NCBI GenBank assembly: GCA_944470555.2 | Contig: OX104129.1 | Span: forward strand, 53,291,998 to 53,355,997 | Length of the DNA: 64,000 nt | Direction: 5' to 3' | From: Heterobilharzia americana | Taxonomy: Eukaryota > Platyhelminthes > Trematoda > Strigeidida > Schistosomatidae | Part shown: positions 59,887 to 64,000 of the stretch, in pieces | Numbering within the stretch: position 1 is the first letter of the stretch | How the letters are laid out: the number at the start of each line of letters is the position of its first letter | The notes under the pieces: model-generated | The model's database searches: none | Told to the model about the DNA's origin: nothing | The model's input: only the letters and a program-made list of their open reading frames with translations | Made by a program: the position numbers and the translations under genes

Positions 59887-62754
59887 TCACCTAGGGTCAA
59901 AATCCAACCACTGGTTCCTCTTGTCCCGTGGACCCCAACCACCTAGTAAACTGCATCGTCCTACATGGCTTAAACCAACAGTCAGAGACTTCATACATTG
60001 GTGCCATGTTTTAGTCTGGCCACCTCGGGCCTTTTTCCAGCCTGAACCCACCTCAGCCAACATTGTGTGACGAGGCAATCGGTGACTAGGCATACGTAGT
60101 ACGTGTCCCAACCATCTCAGTCGATGAAGGTTCACAACCTCGTCGACTGACTTACCTCTTCTCCCCAAAACTCTACACCTAACTTCTGCATTACTCACAT
60201 GGTGACACCACGGAATACGTCCTATACTACGAAGGCAACGGTGGTCAAACACCTGAAGCCTTTTTGTATCCTCCACTTTCAATGGCCATGTTTCACAGCC
60301 ATACAGTAGAACAGAGCGGACTGCTGTGCAGTACACGCGACCCTTAATAGACAAACGAATATCACGGCGGCGCCATAGGTGGCGCAAATTGGCAAAAGCC
60401 AATCGAGCCTTTTGTATCCGTGCAGAAATCTCATCGGCAACTAACCCACCGGGGTTGATCCTACTTCCCAGGTAAGTGAAGTGGTCAACACACTCAACCA
60501 CTTCACTCTCTATTGTTAACCGCGGTACCGCTGAAGACCAGTCCTGGAGCAAAAATTTGCATTTGGGTGGTGAAAATCGCATCCCAAACATTCTCAAATT
60601 CCCACTCAAAGTGTTCAGAAGACTCTGCATCTTGTCAGCGTCTTCACCTAACAGGACTATGTCATCTGCATATTCTAGATCTAAGGAAAATTCACCTGTG
60701 ATCCGGTCAACGTCTTTGTAATTAGGTGACGAGAGGGAAACCTCCATAAGAATATCTATGATAAAATTAAATAAGAATGGGGATAGTGGGCATCCTTGAC
60801 GGACACCACTTGATGAGTATAGCTCCCTGGACAACTCACCATAGGCTCTAACATGCCCACAAGTGTTCGAGTAGAGAGCTTTCAATAAGGTGATGTACTT
60901 ACTAGGCACGCCTTTCAGTGACAGACACTGCCATAAGACTTCTCGATCAACGGAGTCAAATGCCGCCTTCAGGTCGAGAAATACAGCTATTGTCGGGCGT
61001 CTGTAAGCATGCCTATGTTCCAGGACCTGGCGCAGTGTGAATATTTGGTCGATACATCCACGGCCAGGTCTAAAGCCTGCCTGGTTTTCTCGGGCTTGCT
61101 GTTCCCGAGCTCCACTCAGGCGTCGGAGAATTATAGAACTTAGGATCTTAGACACTATGTTTGTCAGGCTGATTCCTCTGTGGTTATCACAAGAGGACTT
61201 CTCGCCTTTCTTGAAGACTGGGATGATCAGTGACTTAGACCAGTCGGAGGGGATCGTATTTGATTCCCATATACTGGCTAACACTTCCGTTAGCCTGACT
61301 AAGAGAACTCTACCACCATTCTTGTATACCTCAGCAGGTAGTCCGTCTGGTCCTGCTGCCCTTCCCCGTTTCAGGCTACCTACCGCTTTCTCAACTTCTT
61401 CTAGTGTTGGGGGACCTGTCTCTATGTCCCATTCAGGGTCCGACTGGATAGCGGGCAGCGCAATGGTGGCTGGAGGCCAGTTAAACTGTTCCTCAAAGTG
61501 TTCTGCCCATCGTCCCAGTCGCCTTCCCTGCGAGTGAATCGCCGATCCGTCCTTCTCCGCTATAACCTCACTAACTGTTGTTGACCATTTCCCCCCAGTC
61601 TCCTTAATAAGTCTAAATAACTGTCTACTGTTACCGATCGCCGCTGCCTTTTCCATCTCTTTAGCCTTTGCTGCCCACCACTGTTCACGATCGTTGCGCA
61701 GACTTTTCGTCAGTTTATTTTTAAGTTGCGCTCGCTCTTCATTGTACTCAGAGCCTGCAGGGATGCATTCACGTGCATCCATTAGTTTGGAAGAAGCTGC
61801 TGATATCCACTGGCTCTTTTTAGCCATTATCTTGGAGTCGGCTACAGTCTCCAGTGCTGCTTTTACAGTAGACTGAAGATGGCACCAAGCTTCTTCTGGA
61901 TGAGTGACAGTCTTTTGTTCCGATAACTGCCTAGCCAACTTCTCACTGAACACGGCTTTGGTGTTTTCGTTGTCCAGCAGAACTCGTAGTGGTTTTGTTG
62001 CCAAATTTTTTCTACGTCCATTGAGACGCAGGCATATACGTGCTCGGACCAACGCATGATCGCTGTCCAAACACGTACTCCAGAAGGAGCGGCAGTCTTC
62101 CACCGATCCTCTCCAGCGATGACTAATAGCAATGTGGTCTATCTGTGTCCATCGCTGAGTCGAGCTCGGTGGACGCCAGGTCAGACAGTGCCTTTCTTTA
62201 TGTCTGAAATTTGTGCTGGCTAAAAATAGGCGGTTATCTGAGCATAGTTGTAATAGGCGATCACCGTTATCTGTACGTTCAGCTGGGATTCCGAAAGTGC
62301 CACCTAAGTGCCTTTCTGCCTCACTCAGTCTACCCACCTGTGCGTTGAGGTCACCTGCAACAACCACTACGTCCGAACGTTTGGCTTTCGAGAGGAGGTT
62401 AGACAGTTTATGGTAGAACTCGTCCTTCACTTCATCCGAACTACAGTCAGTGGGTGCGTAAGCAGAGATTACAAAGAGACAACGGCGAGTCTCACTATTC
62501 CTTTTAGTTCTCACTGTGCCGTTCAGCCTCATAGCGCAGAGGCGACTATCAACTGGGATCCAGTCTAGTAGTGAGTTTTCTGCCCTGGTGCTTAATGCTA
62601 TACCTACACCTGCAAGACCACGAGAGCTAGCTATCGAATCTCCAGAAACTCGAAGGGTGAATTTTGCAGATTCACCAGATTGGTCAGGAGAGGTCAGGTG
62701 AATAACCACACTTGGGTCCTGTATGCGTGTCTCACAAACACAGCACACATCCAT
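59887..62754 (-). CDS. RTE endonuclease-reverse transcriptase polyprotein (copy B)
   Basis: The 955-codon frame encodes target-primed reverse transcription enzymes. Residues 1-240 form an APE-type endonuclease: CETRIQ with Glu8, GDLNAQVGR (134-142), QIDHIAI (204-210), SDH (231-233). Residues 460-800 form the RT: AGPDGLPAE (467-475), LDLKAAFD (593-600), GVRQGCPLSPF (650-660), YADD (695-698). The C-terminal domain has [10 protein letters not shown] and LRWLGHVLR. The true ORF should begin further upstream: [14 protein letters not shown] is encoded at about 62825-62780 in another frame, and a one-base deletion near 62759 (compared with copy A) breaks the link. Near 59895 a small insertion replaces the normal C-terminus ([12 protein letters not shown] in copy A) with WLDFDPR. 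Confidence 0.88.
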   Translation of the reverse strand: MDVCCVCETRIQDPSVVIHLTSPDQSGESAKFTLRVSGDSIASSRGLAGVGIALSTRAENSLLDWIPVDSRLCAMRLNGTVRTKRNSETRRCLFVISAYAPTDCSSDEVKDEFYHKLSNLLSKAKRSDVVVVAGDLNAQVGRLSEAERHLGGTFGIPAERTDNGDRLLQLCSDNRLFLASTNFRHKERHCLTWRPPSSTQRWTQIDHIAISHRWRGSVEDCRSFWSTCLDSDHALVRARICLRLNGRRKNLATKPLRVLLDNENTKAVFSEKLARQLSEQKTVTHPEEAWCHLQSTVKAALETVADSKIMAKKSQWISAASSKLMDARECIPAGSEYNEERAQLKNKLTKSLRNDREQWWAAKAKEMEKAAAIGNSRQLFRLIKETGGKWSTTVSEVIAEKDGSAIHSQGRRLGRWAEHFEEQFNWPPATIALPAIQSDPEWDIETGPPTLEEVEKAVGSLKRGRAAGPDGLPAEVYKNGGRVLLVRLTEVLASIWESNTIPSDWSKSLIIPVFKKGEKSSCDNHRGISLTNIVSKILSSIILRRLSGAREQQARENQAGFRPGRGCIDQIFTLRQVLEHRHAYRRPTIAVFLDLKAAFDSVDREVLWQCLSLKGVPSKYITLLKALYSNTCGHVRAYGELSRELYSSSGVRQGCPLSPFLFNFIIDILMEVSLSSPNYKDVDRITGEFSLDLEYADDIVLLGEDADKMQSLLNTLSGNLRMFGMRFSPPKCKFLLQDWSSAVPRLTIESEVVECVDHFTYLGSRINPGGLVADEISARIQKARLAFANLRHLWRRRDIRLSIKGRVYCTAVRSVLLYGCETWPLKVEDTKRLQVFDHRCLRSIGRIPWCHHVSNAEVRCRVLGRRGKSVDEVVNLHRLRWLGHVLRMPSHRLPRHTMLAEVGSGWKKARGGQTKTWHQCMKSLTVGLSHVGRCSLLGGWGPRDKRNQWLDFDPR

Positions 62755-62756
62755 GC

Positions 62757-63060
62757 CCGAGTTGCTAGAGTCTTTGCCAACGAAGCCTGTTGGCCAATTT
62801 GACGGAGGGTGCGGACATTGAAGGCTCCAATATGTAATTTGGAGCGTGGTTTAAGGAGACCAGGGATGCTGTTCTGTGGACTCAGATCGTTGTCGAAGGC
62901 TGCAGAGGTAGGAGAAATTGAAGATGATGCAGCATCATTAATTAAGAGACGTGAAGGAAGATTAGAAGGTAATGATGGAGGAGGAGGATAGCAGTCAGAA
63001 GAAACTTGGGTGCTGACAGAGTTGTGAGGGCGGTTGACACTTCCCGGCTGCCCACACCGT
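62757..63060 (-). pseudogene. N-terminal part of the RTE ORF, separated by a one-base deletion
   Basis: The minus frame contains a Pro/Ser-rich leader, then [20 protein letters not shown] and SLAKTLATR. The same residues are in frame with [10 protein letters not shown] in copy A (54050-54180). So the ORF of this family starts upstream, and in copy B it is split by one missing base. The start codon is not decided. Confidence 0.6.
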
Positions 63061-63585
63061 GGAAGGCTATTTCTTCTTAAGGTACCTGAAAGAGATTTGT
63101 GTGACCGCAGAGCCCATCGGACATCTGCTTGAGGCCTGTCACACCCAGCCTTTTGAGTATGATTATTTTGAATTTTTTTTTTTTGGGGCCGGATGGTCGA
63201 AAGGAAACGACAAGTGAACCAACACCGCCGGCCCGGCAGACCGTGGGGTGTGGTGGAGTGTGTTATTTTTGGGGCCGACCTTTTCTAACCCCCCCTTCTT
63301 CCACTGAGAAGGCAGCATCAGCATGGCACTGCTGGTCATCCAAGGGAAACACCTTACTGCTGTCACACCCCATCCAGCTAGCAGCAGTACGACTTCGCCC
63401 TCAGACCCCCATCATAGTATAGCAATTTACACTACAACGGTAACTGCTTTTCGTCTAACCACTACCCAACAGACCTTTCTGGTATGGTAGGACCTCGAGG
63501 GAACAAGCGTTCCACCAGCATAGCTCGTTGGGTCATTGTGATATGCAAGCCCGACCACCACGTCAAGGTACCAGCTATCGGTCGG

Positions 63586-63599
63586 GAGAGCAAATAGAT
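63586..63599 (+). repeat. target-site duplication, right, of RTE copy B
   Basis: GAGAGCAAATAGAT, identical to 59622-59635. It adjoins the element's 5' end. Confidence 0.88.
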
Positions 63600-64000
63600 G
63601 GAGATTAACAATATACAAAAACTTCGAAGATGACAATGAGTGCATACGTCTGAGCTGGTTTGATGGATGTAGCTCCAGATCAAACAAAAACTTCTATCGT
63701 CTTATGGACTTTAGCCAAGCAACCTGTACCTTTTTAGATAGCTCTGAACAACGGTCAGAGACTATGGATCAGTGCATGTATTCAACAATGTATAAGTAGG
63801 AGACATGAAGATTGAATTCTTCTCTGGCAACGGTATGCAGCGAAAGTCATAGTCTTGGGTAAACTGTTTTTGTACATAAATAAATTGTCGAGTACAACCA
63901 AGTCCTCTGAAACTCTACATTGTTGTAAAATTTCAGGTATGCGAGTGTTTTTTTGAATTTAAAGCTTTCTAAACTGTCCATAAAAACAGTTGGTGTATTT

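Larger units (their letters stand above)
59636..63585 (-). mobile_element. RTE-type non-LTR retrotransposon copy B, near-intact, full length
   Basis: The 3.95-kb insertion starts (minus strand) CCGACCGATAGCTGG at 63585 and ends in (GAT)n at 59636. It is flanked by a perfect 14-bp duplication, GAGAGCAAATAGAT. A single long frame covers endonuclease and RT. The layout (one ORF, endonuclease + RT, simple-repeat tail) fits the RTE clade; Schistosoma SR2 is the likely relative, not confirmed here. Confidence 0.88.

Noticed and set aside
59834..62991. Many plus-strand ORFs over copy B (for example 61037-61537, 62308-62568)
   Set aside because: They are antisense shadows of the RTE polyprotein.
1..64000. 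CRISPR arrays, bacterial operons or phage genes
   Set aside because: None seen; gene structure is spliced and the repeats are eukaryotic retroelements.

Overview
The window looks like the nuclear genome of a blood fluke (Schistosoma or a close digenean). The reasons are an AT-rich background, many decayed RTE-type non-LTR retrotransposons, a Penelope-like element, and two SINE copies of the Schistosoma SM-alpha type, one with a recognisable hammerhead ribozyme core. No bacterial features were seen. Species is not resolvable by eye.

Two host protein genes can be reconstructed from splice sites, both on the minus strand. (1) A SMYD4-type gene (TPR + SET + MYND) runs from a start codon at 31544 to a stop at 1103 in seven coding exons. 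All intron phases agree, giving a predicted protein of 885 residues. (2) The 3' half of a USP12/USP46-type ubiquitin hydrolase occupies exons at 58338-58206, 49883-49740 and 46201-46004. Its upstream exons, including the catalytic cysteine box, were not found and probably lie beyond the right edge. A weaker orphan exon-like ORF lies at 44832-45167 on the plus strand.

Region by region: 1-1102 is the SMYD4 3' flank with an SM-alpha-like SINE. 2162-8171 (SMYD4 intron 6) holds a Penelope-like RT/GIY-YIG fragment and two stacked old RTE fragments. 8376-17418 is mostly unassigned intron with an (AAT)n tract and one short LINE tail insertion. 17894-27567 holds an old antisense RTE and copy 1 of a second non-LTR family (called EN-RT here). 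27852-31357 holds an internally deleted RTE. 31545-46003 is intergenic, with EN-RT copies 2 and 3 (copy 2 sits inside an older RTE) and a degenerate SM-alpha SINE. 46202-49739 is a USP intron with an RTE 3' end and a large inverted repeat. 49884-58205 is a USP intron with RTE fragments and a nested pair (copy A inside copy C). 58339-64000 has an LTR-like TATA region, a long hairpin and a near-intact RTE copy B with a perfect 14-bp target duplication.

The strongest unusual observation is the EN-RT family. Its copies share the same inactivating lesions, including an extra serine codon inside the catalytic FADD box, in-frame stops and a frame break. Yet copies 2 and 3 each have their own target-site duplication. 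This suggests that an already dead LINE sequence was mobilised in trans.
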